Origin: Saxidomus purpurata | Taxonomy: Eukaryota; Mollusca; Bivalvia; Venerida; Veneridae | Assembly (NCBI GenBank): GCA_022818135.1 | Contig: JAFMSR010000018.1 | Location: forward strand, 36,294,375-36,358,374 | Reading direction: 5' to 3' | Length of the DNA: 64,000 nt | In this document: piece after piece, positions 22,484-34,200 of the stretch | Position numbering within the stretch: the first letter of the stretch is position 1 | Layout of the letters: the number at the start of each line of letters is the position of its first letter | Translations under genes and position numbers: made by a program | The notes under the pieces: model-generated | Database searches by the model: none | The model's input: only the letters and a program-made list of their open reading frames with translations | What the model was told of the DNA's origin: nothing

Positions 22484-23088
22484 AGAGACTCATATATTTT
22501 GGATTTTTATTATTATTCTGCCCATTAATTTTCAGTGGTGTTTTTAGATTCTGCTAGTGACAATGATCGATAATTCCTGATGGGTTTCTCGTGTATCGGT
22601 ATTGATTAACCGGGGTCTAGCCGTATAAATGAAAATCACTCTTTCACACACTATCAGTAAATTCATCAAACCATTTGACAAACAGATCTCAAATATCAGA
22701 ACTATCTGAAAATTTTATAGCTCTACTATACATTAATTTACTCCATCTCTATTCTCTAAATATTTAGTGTACACTACTTTAGTAGTTTTTGGAACAAACA
22801 ACATTTTGGAGGACAAATACCACATAAGAGTCTAGTACTTATTTACAAAAAGTGTTTATTAACTTAATGGTGGTATCGTTCATTGTTCATGGTATATTTC
22901 TTTCCAATCGGCTTCAAAAAATAAAATGTATTTTCATCAAAAGTTTCTATATTTTTGGAAGAAATGGTGGCCTTACATGTAGTGAACTGCGTGAAAAAAT
23001 ACTTTTCCATCCAACAAACATTCTGTCAAAACACAGAGGAATTATAATGTTATATCACAATTCAAAATGACCACAAAACTTTTAAAAA

Positions 23089-23127
23089 TACTTTTATACA
23101 TTACTTTTATACATTACTTTTATGCAT
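23089..23127. repeat. 13-bp x 3 tandem repeat
   Basis: TACTTTTATACAT is present twice exactly and a third time as TACTTTTATGCAT. Confidence 0.85.
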
Positions 23128-25010
23128 AATATTCCTAAAAAAGAATTATACATTGTTTTTCAAACGTATAACCAAAATATATTAAACTGTGTACGAATGA
23201 TATTCATATGAAATGTGAGGTAAAGCCATGGAAATATGTTTTGGATTGTCCTTGTTAAAATTTGAAAATCCTTCAATATGATTGATGTATTTTCATTTAA
23301 ATCTGTCAATAAAAGAAGTTTCTCAGTAGAAATTTGACCAAAATACGGTTGGAATTAGTATCAAACTCCTCTACCAAAACTTAACTAAATCTTAAAAATA
23401 CTAGAAATATATCAGTCATATTCTTACGGTGTGACAATTAAGTCTTTCCTTAAAATGTATTAGCTCTCAACTCACAATGACAAGTGACAAGTTTGCTTTA
23501 TTAAGAGTAGTTTTATGTCAAGAAATATATTCATAAAAGGAGAAAATTCCAATGACAAACTTCTAACCAGAAAAATAAAGTAAGATGACAGTCTAGACAA
23601 AGAAAATCTAGTCAAACATTTCAATTAACAAATCCTGTTGTTGTTTTTTTCAGGTCGATAAAACACTTTGGTGGGAACGTAATAATATATGCACTTGATA
23701 CACATGGAGGATACACGATGTGACATCTGGTAAACTTAAAGTGTGAATAAACCCATTTCACCACTGTATTTGGGCCTTTGTAAGAATTTTACAAGCTAGT
23801 GTAAAATGACTTACAATTGGACAAACCGTTACCGTAAGCTCAACCAATCTATTCGGGTCCTTCATGAGTATATGCCTGAAATAATAAACGTAGATATGTA
23901 ATCATAATGACTTAGAACAACCTAGCGATACAACAACGGTGCTCTCAATTGAAATCTTTGCATCAATACACCTTTGATTAAGTAAAAGTAATAGAGTAAA
24001 CAATTAAACTGTTATAAATATTTTTTGCCAAAGAGAATATCATTGCAAATATGCCAAAAGTAAGAATGGCAGAGCAATTTAAAGCATCTTTCTTGATGGT
24101 GAAACTGTGCCCCGGTGTCTAAAAGCAGGAATTCATTTAATAAATAGGAATAAAAAAAGATAAAGTCACAAAAAGGAGATTAGATAAGCTAAACCTATAC
24201 TTCGGTGCACGTGATGTTGTTCACGTACGTGTGTGTCTCGTGAATACAATCAGCCATTAAAGTAAATAAGGACACTTAATACAGGACTGCTCTTAAAATA
24301 CAGGGCTGTTCTTACACAAACGTTATAACGTTTATATAAGCGTGACTTGTGACTGTTTGCAAGAAAGGAAGGTTTAAGTAACTTCACGCGTTTAGAAATG
24401 TTTAAACAAAAGATATCAATTACATTGCATAGCAAAAAAGTATTTAAATAACTTTATTTTCTGTATGAAGTTGCATTTCACCTGAGAAAAAAATATACAA
24501 TTTCTGACGACATGTTTTTTCTGGTGCGTGTATTTATATCTCCACACATGCTGAAGAAGAAAATAAAACTAATATCTTACCAAGAACAATAAAATTGTAA
24601 CTAAAATAGGAATTATAGCACTTCTTTGTTTAGATGGTAATGAAGATAGGAGGATTGTGACTTTCCGATCACAGATCAGGCCTATTTCAAAGGGAAGTGT
24701 AAGAAGTAGCTGAACGTATAGCGTGATTTAATAGCCTGTCATAATGCACGATTACGCAACACGGAACTTTCATTACTAAATACGTTGGTCTTTCAAGCCC
24801 TTTTTAAGGGGAAATAATGTATCTAACTTTTAATATAGTCTTGCATTATGTTGGTGTAATTTATGAACATTTATCACAGCTTCTGGTGTACATGTACAGA
24901 AATGTAGCGTCAGTATAAAAATGTTAAGTTAGTCATGTTTTTGCATTTCAGTATGTATTCAACCTTTCAAAACTGATTCATATCTCCAAAAAATCCCAAA
25001 TTAAGATATG

Positions 25011-25440
25011 CGTAATGAGACTATACTGATACTTCCTACTATGTTTGATGATAATCCAACAAGGGCTTTTGGAGATGAAGAGCGGTCATGTTTTTTCACA
25101 TTTCAGGCCCCTATTACCTTGACCTTTGACAAGATGATCCTTCACTGTGATGTTCACAAGAAGACTTTATACTGAAATGATGAAAATCCAAAAAGGGGTT
25201 TTGGAGATGAATGCGGACAATATTTTTAAGTTTCGGGCCCTCGTGACCTTGACCCATGACTGTATGACCCTACAATTGTAATATACACAACTTCCCTTCA
25301 TATTGATGCCTTTCTTCAAGTTAGATGAAACTACAACAAGGTGTTTAAGATGAAGAACGGACAAGGTTTTTTCACAATACCGGTCCCTGTGACCTTATCC
25401 TTTAACTACATTGACCCAAATTATAATATGCACAGCCTGA
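25011..25440. repeat. Degenerate tandem repeat of TGACCTTGACC type
   Basis: There are three diverged copies of a unit of about 125-150 bp containing CAACAAGG.CTTTTGGAGATGAA, a CGGACA.T word and TTTC.GGCCC followed by TGACCTTGACC. Copies centre on 25,103, 25,230 and 25,379. This wording is common in bivalve tandem-core elements. No tail or terminal structure is preserved. Confidence 0.65.
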
Positions 25441-26130
25441 CAAAATCCTGAGTAAATCTATCAATCGGAACTCCTCGGGTAATTCCGTCATTCTTTACTT
25501 GTGAAGCATTCATCAACGAGGTATTCCGATTGGTAAGTCTATCTGATGGTGAGTGCTTTCATGTGGCAGAAAAAGTGTCACAGCCAGGGCCAATACACGC
25601 CACAAATTTACTATAGGTTTGTATAGGAGCGCTGTCATTAACTCGCGATAACATTTTAACTAATAAAGTTATTTTAAAATCACAAACGGGATGATAAAAT
25701 ATAACATTTCCCCTTTTTAATGAATATTGTTTTATTTTTCTGAGACTTTATTTGTTTGGTCTTTTTTTAACTTAAAAACTCTACCCGTCGTTTTACTATA
25801 TAATATATAGTAAAACGCCCAAAAATGTCACAATTTTAAGTGAAAATTTTGCAGCTTATCTTCAATTTGTTCAAAAACTATAACACTTATTTTAAAATCA
25901 CAAACGGGATTGATTAAAACAATCATTCTCCATTTAAGTGATATATTTTATATAAAAATAAAGAAAGAAGAGAATGGTCTTTTTTTAAGGTTTTGTTGAA
26001 CAGGTATATAATTTCATTTTTACGATCGGAGCTCGGTTGCTTCCGTAATGCTGGCCGAACACTTCCGAATGATTGATCTAACTGCTTCAGGCCATCGATA
26101 AGTTTTATGGCCGGACATTACGTAACATTT
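25441..26130. repeat. Repeat-rich segment with hairpins and a ~217-bp duplication
   Basis: The words TTATTTTAAAATCACAAACGGG, a following A-rich stretch and GGTCTTTTTTTAA occur at about 25,670-25,770 and again at 25,887-25,987. Between them lies a perfect 29-base palindrome (25,789-25,817, CGTTTTACTATAT and its complement). A further hairpin spans 26,044-26,122 (CGTAATG.TGGCC paired with GGCCGGACATTACG). At the left, TCAATCGGAACTCCTCG and CGAGGTATTCCGATTGG form another inverted pair. It looks like a fold-back element or a nest of them. I cannot name the family. Confidence 0.6.
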
Positions 26131-28246
26131 ACCATGATCTTTAAAACGTTGTATATTGGGTTTTGTTTTACATTAAAATACAAACTGGGTTAGAATCTTC
26201 AGTTTTTTGTTCATAAAAAGGCAAAACCTTTCATTGAAACCGGATCCATGAAACTTTCAGAATAATTATCAATAATATTACTTAGCTTTTGATGTTAATT
26301 TGCAACACATAAAAGATTCACTATGCATGCATTTTTATTTCGAAAAACTTGCACGGGTACTTTATATTTCATAATACACAGGTCAAAACCAAGTTGTCTT
26401 ATTACTCGTATCTTTTGTCTTTCATTTCTTCCCGAAGAAATAAGCTGATTATTACATTAACAAAAAGAGAAGAAAAAAGAAACACGCAAGGTTTGATCTG
26501 TGTGCAGAGTATTAAATGACAAAATCTGTAAAATGTAACAGGTATTATTCTACTGCAGAAATGGAAAGTTTTTTTTCCTACAATAAATCCTTATTTCTTC
26601 TAAAATGTTAATTATATTTTCAAGCCATGTGATGAAAAATCACATACTTTTTAAGGCATTCAACATCAAGCGTTTACTAGAGTATGTAAAATCTATTTGA
26701 TATTCTGAAAGGAAACTGTTCTATTTCTCAAATTAAAAAGCCTACCGAAATCAAATGTCAGTCTTTATCAGATCAGGAATAACACTGATTAGGAATTTAA
26801 GATCGCAAAATAAAACAAGTTGACTTACTATTTACCGGGGACATGTAGGTCCATCTATTTACGTTTCTAAAGCACACCATACTTTTTGCAACAGACTTGC
26901 CGTGTGCGTCTGTACTTGAAAATAACAGGTCTACAATTTTAAACAATTCTCAAGAGCAAACGTTACGCACGTGTAAAGGGATTAGCCGATCATGAAAAAT
27001 CAGTGCACACTAGATTCATTCTCATTATTATGTCAAAATTCACGAATTTTGTAGCTTTTGGATTATTCTGTGACTATTTTTATGACTGATGATGTGACTG
27101 TAATGAAATAGTGCTCACTACTAGTTAAAACATTACTATTATTATTATTATTATTAATTGCAAGTAATGTGAATGATAATGCTGAATTTTCTTTTATCTT
27201 CTGGTAGAAATGATAAAAATTAAAACATAAGATTTTCACAAAAGTTACGCGTCAAGTTCAATATCTCCCTTAGGGAATATTCCAGTACAATCAATAATCA
27301 ATGATTTATGACCCTGACCGTTATTTACGGATATTACCGAACCGTAGTTGTTTCCGTAAACTCCTAATCCCCAAAACTTATCGATTGCCTGCTGATATAC
27401 GCTTGACACTTTTTCTGCCGTATGTGTTTGGTGGCGTTTAGGGATTACATTATAATGTTTTATAAGTCATCTTATATGAAGTCATTTAGAATTCTGTCTG
27501 ATCTTGAACATGCAAGGTTTTTTTTCTTCTGAGCATTCTCCCTTTGAAAACTACAATACTAACGCAGTACCGATGTAACGTCGTTTCTGATCGGTTACGT
27601 CGTTTAAATTCGCGACTATTAAATAACGTATATATTTTTATAGTCGCACGAAGCGAACGGCGTTTTAATACTCATGCTCTTGATTGACAGGTACACTGTA
27701 GTATAATGCAAAACATGATATAATCTTTCAGTAAAGAGTGTCTTTCTGTAACATTCTGTACTACAAGCTGCCAGAATCAGTATATCATGTCAATGAAATA
27801 TTTAGCGTACAATTTAGAATGATTACACTTAAAATTAATTAGAAAGCATCGATAGGCAGCGCAAATCAGTGCAGCTATCTTGTAGTACGCCACTTTCTGT
27901 GAAACCATATAGCACAAACGGATCTGTCACCATCCATGCATTCCGTCCGTCTGTCCATCGGAGACGCTTTAAATTTATTGCAACCTTTATTTCTTATCAT
28001 CATAGTAGACAGATATCCCTATTTGTAGCATTTTCTTGATGTTTAAATACCTTAATTATTGGATACGAACGATACACGTTCACGATTGCTTTTATGTCAT
28101 TTTTTATTTCAAATATATTTTTTTCAATTATTTTTTTTCAGGTATCTTGTAGAAGATGATATGTTATGTCATCATGGGCCGGGTGTCATACTTAACATAT
28201 TTTACTTAACATTTTACTTCACATTTTACAACTTTTGGTGCGATTA
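26131..28246. other. AT-rich DNA without a recognisable gene
   Basis: No coding signal is seen. An ATT microsatellite lies at 27,132-27,157. The words CTTATCGATTGCCTGC (27,377) and TGACACTTTTTCTGCC (27,404-27,419) are inverted copies of 26,082-26,102 and 25,565-25,580. The segment around 27,300-27,430 may therefore be the far arm of the same repeat structure. GTTACGTCGTTT-type words recur at 27,578, 27,594 and 29,711. Confidence 0.45.
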
Positions 28247-28273
28247 GGGTCCGTATATTGTAATATACGGATC
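28247..28273. repeat. Short palindrome (GGGTCCGTATATT hairpin)
   Basis: GGGTCCGTATATT is followed after two bases by AATATACGGATCC, its inverted copy with one mismatch. It is a likely end or centre of a small fold-back repeat. CCGTATATA-type words also appear in the hairpin at 29,824-29,935. Confidence 0.7.
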
Positions 28274-28360
28274 CTGGTGAGATATTGCTCGTTTCAGAAA
28301 AGACGTTTGAGCCGTTCGATTTCGCATTTTAATATTGCTGTCAAAAGTTAAAGGACCCGT

Positions 28361-28450
28361 CCCCGTGGTCTGGTGGTTAAGGTCACTGACTGGTATGCAC
28401 TTAACTTCTCACTGATTATAGGTTCGAACTTCGCTACCATCCGGACTCGT
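28361..28450 (+). mobile_element. tRNA-derived SINE head
   Basis: CCCCGTGGTCTGGTGGTTAA is an A-box-containing tRNA-like start, and GGTTCGAACTT (28,421-28,431) is a good B box about 50 bp later. I recognise the CCCGTGGTCTAGTGGTTAAGG type of head as a frequent bivalve SINE. The body after 28,440 is diverged (ACTCGTGATAGG, then AT-rich). The anticodon region does not fold well, so it is not a working tRNA gene. Confidence 0.75.
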
Positions 28451-28897
28451 GATAGGAAAAATGGTAATTTCAAACGGACGCTGGGGTTATGGTACTAGTC
28501 CTTCCCGCTGAGGAAATATGAAAAATGTATACTGTACTAGACTGAAAAAATGTTAAAATGGAAGATAACTTCCTCGCCCCAAAAACGAAAAGGGACGTAT
28601 ACCAATATATTTTGAAGGATTTTAAAGACACGCATAACTTTGCAACTGCGTTCATATGTATGTAGTGATATTAGTAGGGATTACAGTTACGTTTTATTTA
28701 ACTAAAAACATTGTGTCTCAGCAAATGTTACTTTCTTTACTGCAAAGCATTTTCAAAATGAAGGCCTTCTGTCTTTGTTGCTGTTGTTGTAGTTCTTGTA
28801 TCAGTTTAACGCCCGTTCAAACCGTATGTAGGTCATTTTTGCAAGTGAGCAGTTAACCTAACCATCATTCCTGGGAAGAACAAGTACTAAACTCCTA

Positions 28898-28985
28898 TCC
28901 TCCGAAAGGAGGGGGTCGAATCCCTCAACTATGAAAGGTTACAGTGATTGCAAATCAGCGACTCTAACCACTCGACCACGGAGGC
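28898..28985 (-). repeat. tRNA-like sequence (class II shape), probable SINE head
   Basis: Read on the minus strand, it starts GCCTCCGTGGTCGAGTGGTT. The acceptor-like GCCTCCG can pair with CGGAGGA at the other end, 88 bases away. A D-arm like that of Ser/Leu tRNAs follows. An anticodon-loop-like TTTGCAA would give TGC, but its stem has a C-C mismatch. There is a long variable region and a T-arm GAGGGATTCGACC with an 8-base loop. The stems are imperfect and no T run follows directly. I favour a SINE head or tRNA pseudogene over a functional tRNA. Confidence 0.6.
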
Positions 28986-30602
28986 GAACTAGCGTTTCTT
29001 TGAATTTACCATGTCTGTATAATAATAAATTCATATATTTCAAAAACTGTATAATGCAAAAAAAGAGTATATTTTTTAATGAATATTGCGACACAAAGTC
29101 TAGATAACAACAATAAACTGATGCATGTGTATCAAAACAATGTCATCAGTAATCTAAAAGCTTGACGCGCCTTCCAGAATTTTTGAATTGAAAAGTTAGT
29201 TACTAGCTTGCGTGTCGGATCTACGTCTATGAGGCCAGAGCCACAGCATAAAGTCGTAATTATGCGACTCTGTTGATCACCCGCGGAACTTTACTGTGAC
29301 ATCCATGATTAAATCGACTGAAAAGTCAATGTCATTCAATTAACTGATGAAATTTATTAATAAATCATGAACTAATTAATACATAGCGTGAATTTACGAT
29401 AAATTTATTATCAACATTAAAGGCCGTTGAGACACGGTCTCTGCATGGGTTCCCTAGATGTCGGTGACGTGTTCTTTATATGTTGTAGTCTTTTTTTTAT
29501 TAAATTGTCTCTTCTTGCATTTTATGTGTTTTATGAGAACACGGTTTAATCAGGCGTAATTTTCACATATGATATAGTAATTACAAACAATCTATTTTGT
29601 GTAAATGTTATTTATTTGTCTGTGTATTCACTTATATGATATGTTGAGAGGTATATAAATAGTATATATACACAAATGAAAACTGATCTTACACGTGGTA
29701 TTCAGCATGATGTAACGTCGTTTTTAATTAATTTTTATTTAATATTTTTAACTGTTAAATAGCGTGTATATAGCGATAGATATGATCGCATTGTAAATGT
29801 TACGTTAGAATCAGGAAAATGTGATTTTGACATTTGCGACAGCATATACAGTTTCAGTGGTCGGAAACATTTTTATCAGCCATTAAAATATTTGCGACCA
29901 TTAAAATCCGTATATACAGTCGCAAATGTCAAAATTCTACAAAACGGTTAATCCTATATTCCTGTAAAGATCACTAAATTTGTTATTTTAGTATCATGTC
30001 AGTTTAGGAGTGAAATTAACTATATCTAAGTAATACTTCTGTTTATACCAGGTAAAACGTACTTTATGGGGTTCGTCTATCTATATGATACGACATTAGC
30101 GCATAGTCTAGAGGACACAGGTTCGATACATTTTCAGGTTATCATTCATGGTTTCAAGAATCTAACTTCGTTTGTCTAGTGGCGATGGTATGAATCCGGG
30201 GTGCAACCTAAAGGAACATAGATGTCAATAAACGTTGCAAAGGATTATGCAGAAATATCACTGAAAACGCACAACCTGAAAGGACCTAAAATCAATAAAC
30301 GGTTAAGGTTATTTGCAGTAAAGATCACTGAAATACTTGTTAATAAAGCATCATGACAATTTAGGGAAAAACTATCTTTTATCAAAACAGATTGAATGAA
30401 AGTACGGCGATACATAGATGATGATTATACACAATCTAAGCACTGTATGTACTATTTAAATATATACACTTTTGCAAGTGTGCGTGCATTCTTGTGTGAT
30501 ATTTAAGCTACAAATTCAGAGGATCTTTATCTTTTCATCGTTACGTCAAGTTTGACTAAAATTGATATAACGCGCACCCGGATAAGAACTTGTATAGATA
30601 CA
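28986..30602. other. AT-rich DNA with one hairpin, no gene
   Basis: No coding signal is seen. The main structure is the inverted repeat at 29,824-29,935 listed separately. The words GTTAAATAGCGTGTATATAGCGA (29,754) resemble CTATTAAATAACGTATATAT at 27,617, which suggests two relics of one small repeat family. Confidence 0.45.
29824..29935. repeat. Inverted repeat with 26-bp arms (MITE-like)
   Basis: The left arm 29,824-29,849 (ATTTTGACATTTGCGAC, then AGCATATAC) pairs with the right arm 29,910-29,935 (GTATATAC, AGTCGCAAATGTCAAAAT) with one or two mismatches. The loop is about 60 bases. The total length of 112 bp and strong arms fit a small miniature inverted-repeat element. No clear target duplication is visible. 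Confidence 0.75.
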
Positions 30603-31490
30603 ATATTGCTGGGCCTCCTATTCTGCTAGGGTCTCCGATTCTGCTGGGGCCTCCTATTCTGCTAGGGCCTCCGCTTCTACTAGGGCCTCCGAATTTGCAG
30701 GGGCCTCCGCTGCAGCTTGGTCCTCCGATTCTGCTAGGGCCTTCTTTTCTGCTGGGGCCTCCGCTTCTACTAGAGACTCCGATTTTGCTGGGGCCTCCGA
30801 TTCTGCTGGGGCCTCCTATTCTGCTGGGGCCTGCGCTTCTAATAGAGCCTCCTATTCTGCCTTTTCTGCTAGGGCCTCCTATTCTGCCTTTTCTGATAGA
30901 GTCTCATATTCTGCTAGGGCCTCCTATTCTGCTGGGGCCTCCGCTTCTACTAGGGCCTCTGATTTTGCTTGGGCCTCCGATTCAGCTAGGGCCTCCTATT
31001 CTGCCTTTTCTGCTAAGGTATCCTATTCTGCTAGGGCCTCCTATTCTGCTGGGGCCTCCGCTTCTACTAGGGCCTCTGATTTTGCTGGGGCCTCCGATTC
31101 AGCTGGGGCCTCCGATTCTGCTGAGGCCTGCGCTTCTTATAGGGCTTCCTATTCTGCCTTTGTGCTAGAGTCTCCTATCCTGCTAGGGCCTCCTATTCTG
31201 CTGGGGCCTCCGCTTCTACTAGGGCCTCTTATTTTACTGGGGCCTCCGATTCAGCTAGGGCCTCCGATTCTGCTGGGCCCCGATACCCGATTGTGCTGGG
31301 GGCTGCGCTTCTAATAGGGCCTTTTATTCTGCCTTTCTCTGCTAGAGTCATTCTGCCGGGGCCTATTCTGCTAGGGCCTTCTATTCTCCTTTTCTGCTAA
31401 GGCCATCGATTCCTTCTTTGCTAAGGCCTCTGATCCTCTAGGATTCTGCTAGGGCTTCCTTGCTGGGCTCATTCTGCTAGGGCCTCCAAT
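30603..31490 (+). repeat. 18-bp minisatellite reading (GPPILL)n
   Basis: About 49 imperfect copies of GGGCCTCCTATTCTGCTA-type 18-bp units are present. The plus-strand ORF 30,590-31,168 (192 codons) reads as repeated GPPILL/GPPLLL hexapeptides after MYRYNIA. There is no signal peptide, no flanking non-repeat domain, and the array continues beyond the stop in broken frames. I regard it as a noncoding minisatellite whose unit length happens to be a multiple of three. An exon of a low-complexity protein cannot be excluded from sequence alone. Confidence 0.9.
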
Positions 31491-31934
31491 TTATGATTAA
31501 CAGAGAATACAACTTACAATAATTGAAACAGACTTTAGAAAAATGGTATGTTTTAATTATAGAGGACTTCTCAATTTAATTTTTGTAGTCCCATAAGAAA
31601 TCAAATAAATTCTTGGAAAAAAATCAAATCAAGAACCATTATAAAATACGTAATTAGTAAAGAAGCCTTCTGCGGAATACTTTCGATCGTGAGGAAATCT
31701 TCTTGAAATATCAGTTTGTTAAATACGGAATACAGACAGTCGCTGGAAACTTGGACATAACCTTCTAGAAATGTACCAGAACTGGCTTTCTACGAAATCG
31801 GACACGCAGCTCTATCGTTGCAAGGGACTAAAATGATTTAGTACAAGCAACAGTTAGTATTTGGACTTTCTTTATTGCCGAACTCAATGAAATAGGTATT
31901 AGCCCAAGTAAGAGTTGTCTTGTACATGCTTACA
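31491..31934. other. AT-rich unique DNA
   Basis: No ORF, RNA or repeat was recognised between the minisatellite and the dispersed repeat that follows. Confidence 0.4.
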
Positions 31935-32410
31935 ATTTACTACCATTTTTACGCAGTCGTATTAAGCTCGCCTTTGACCGGAAGTCGGCAACCTTTCAAC
32001 CGCCGATGAAATGACAAGTCGTTAGTATTATATTTTTTGGATTGAAAAATTTACTCTGTAAGGCACTTTTAAATTGAATAATACTGCATGAAAAAGGTCA
32101 ATAAAATACTGCGTTTTAAGTCTTTCATGAATGGTTTTATAATTCTAATACGTATAGTTTATATCTATCAACATAAAATGTTGTAACTTCCAAACTAATG
32201 TTAGATATGAGTAGTGTAATTACACTTTCTCGATGCATAGACGGTAAATTTGGAAAACATAGTTTGTAAGCAAGGACTAAGATTGTTCTGTCGGGAAAGT
32301 TTTCACCCGGTACGCGAGGGCATGAATCTTTACTATGCAACCTAGTTACCCATCTCTTTCATATACTCTGAATGGCGCCGACCATCTTTTTTAAAGAAAG
32401 TTCTTGTTTC
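31935..32410 (-). repeat. Dispersed element, copy in minus orientation
   Basis: Read on the minus strand this matches 44,025-44,640 from end to end. Examples are GATGGTCGGCGCCATT with TGAGTATATGAAAGAGATGG, the AAACTATGTTTTCC region, a TGTTGTAAACCTCC-like stretch, TCATGAATG, and GGCGGTTGAAAGGTTGCC to CGACTGCG at the far end. The internal tRNA-like part seen in the other copies is shortened and degraded here. The ORF at 32,137-32,340 is a by-product of the repeat. The family is not named by me. Confidence 0.75.
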
Positions 32411-32930
32411 ATTAAACTTCTGTTATGTTGAGAAACTGACTATACTGTCTGTGTTTACTTACTTGTCTGATAATGTAGCCATAAGGGGAACTTTTCCCCG
32501 AGGTTCATAAAAGCGTAACTCTTGTTCGATATAAAACTGATCGAGCGTGGAATCTACTCATTTCGAACAAAATTAAGAGGCCTCGGGAGACCGTAATGCA
32601 CGTGTATTTATGATTGACACGTGCATGAAATGACATCGGAACTGTTTGAATCTTTTGTATGAATTTTTTATGATTTACTCTTTTGCACCAAATTATTGCA
32701 TTTTTATCAAAAAAGAAATCGGGAAGACAATGAGAAACAAAACAAAACGATTGATATCAAACAAAATCAGTAAAATAAATCTTACATCTTATGCATTAAT
32801 TAAAAAAAACAATCAATACAGAAGTACTGTATCTGGCAAACTCATTCAATTCTCCTAAATTGAAGACCTTGACGAAAACGTGTAGAAACTCACGGACTTC
32901 GCCTCCGAGGAATCGTGTTGATACATATAA
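32411..32930. other. Unique DNA with one E-box inverted repeat
   Basis: No gene is seen. TGCACGTGT (32,597-32,605) and ACACGTGCA (32,617-32,625) form a perfect 9-bp inverted repeat with an 11-base loop; both arms contain CACGTG. No promoter or exon was found beside it. Confidence 0.5.
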
Positions 32931-33740
32931 TAATGTATACTCTTATCATATCTAATAGATAATAGTCTATTAAACTGATGATTCCATAATGATAACGAGA
33001 TAATAGTCTATACTCTAATTATATCTGATAGGTAATACTCTATTAAACTGATGCTTCTATAATGATACACAGAGAATACTCTATACTCTTATTATATCTA
33101 ATAGATTTTACTCTATTAAACTGATGCTTCTATAATGATACACAGAGAATACTCTATACTCTTATTATATCTAATAGATTTTACTCTATTAAACTGATGC
33201 TTCTATAATGATACACAGAGAATACTCTATACTCTTACTATATCTAATAGATTTTACTCTATTAAACTGATGCTTCTATAATGATACACATATAATACTC
33301 TATACTCTAATTATATCTAATAGATTTTACTCTATTAAACTGATGCTTCTATAATGATACACAGAGAATACTCTATACTCTAATTATATCTAATAGATTT
33401 TACTCTATTAAACTGATGCTTCTATAATGATACACAGAGAATACTCTATACTCTAATTATATCTAATAGATTTTACTCTATTAAACTGATGCTTCTATAA
33501 TGATACACATATATTACTCTATACTCTAATTATATCTAATAGATTTTACTCTATTAAACTGATGCTTCTATAATGATACACAGAGAATACTCTATACTCT
33601 AATTATATCTAATAGATTTTACTCTATTAAACTGATGCTTCTATAATGATACACAGAGAATACTCTATACTCTTACTATATCTAATAGATAATACTCTAT
33701 TAAACTGGTGCTTCTTTAATGATACACAGAGAATACTCTT
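32931..33740. repeat. 73-bp tandem array
   Basis: There are about 11 copies of a 73-bp AT-rich unit containing TCTAATAGATTTTACTCTAT, TAAACTGATGCTTCTATAAT and GATACACAGAGAATACTC. Spacing between copies is 73 bp wherever I measured it (33,048, 33,121, 33,194, 33,267). Central copies are nearly identical and edge copies diverge, the pattern expected from unequal exchange. No stop-free frame exists. Confidence 0.95.
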
Positions 33741-34200
33741 CTACTGTACACAGATAATCGCAATTTGGACTGGAGATTTCACTGTTTATATACAGATATT
33801 ATCCATTTGATATATAGTTTGTACTCTATTTAGTATACATATAACACTGTTATTGGTACACAAATTAAACTATTTTTGGTAAAGAGATTATACTCTATTG
33901 AAGTATACAGATTATACTATATCTGGTATACCGTTTATGCTTTTAGTGTTTAGAATATGCTCCATCTGGTATACAGACTATGCTCAATTGGTTTACAGGC
34001 AATACGCTAAACAGGTTATAATACACTTATGATATACAGAAAATACTGTTTTGTTGTATACAGATAATTTTCCTTTTGATGTGAGGGTTACACTAATTTT
34101 ATATACACATAATACTCCATTTGGTAAACGGTTTATACTTTATTTAGAATACAAACAATATATAATTCGGTATACAGATTACACTGTATTTTGTGTGGAA
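33741..34200. repeat. Degenerate ~40-bp repeats flanking the 73-bp array
   Basis: Words such as GGTATACAGATTATACT and TACTCTATTTGGTATACA recur at irregular 35-45-bp spacing to about 34,190. They share TACTCTAT and TACACA with the 73-bp unit, so this may be an older, decayed relative of that array. Confidence 0.65.

Larger units (their letters stand above)
20346..25010. other. Long AT-rich stretch without a recognisable gene
   Basis: No ORF here exceeds about 75 codons and none shows a domain. Small structures are a 33-bp tandem duplication at 22,419-22,483 (ACAATTAAATTAGAATGCC-like units ending GGAAACTAGTTC) and three 13-bp units TACTTTTATACAT at 23,089-23,127. A near-palindrome CTCATAAATATTCATGAG lies at about 21,269. 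This is consistent with intergenic or intronic DNA. Confidence 0.5.

Noticed and set aside
28361..28450. Functional tRNA gene
   Set aside because: The A and B boxes are good but the anticodon stem and acceptor do not fold, and the head is a known SINE type.
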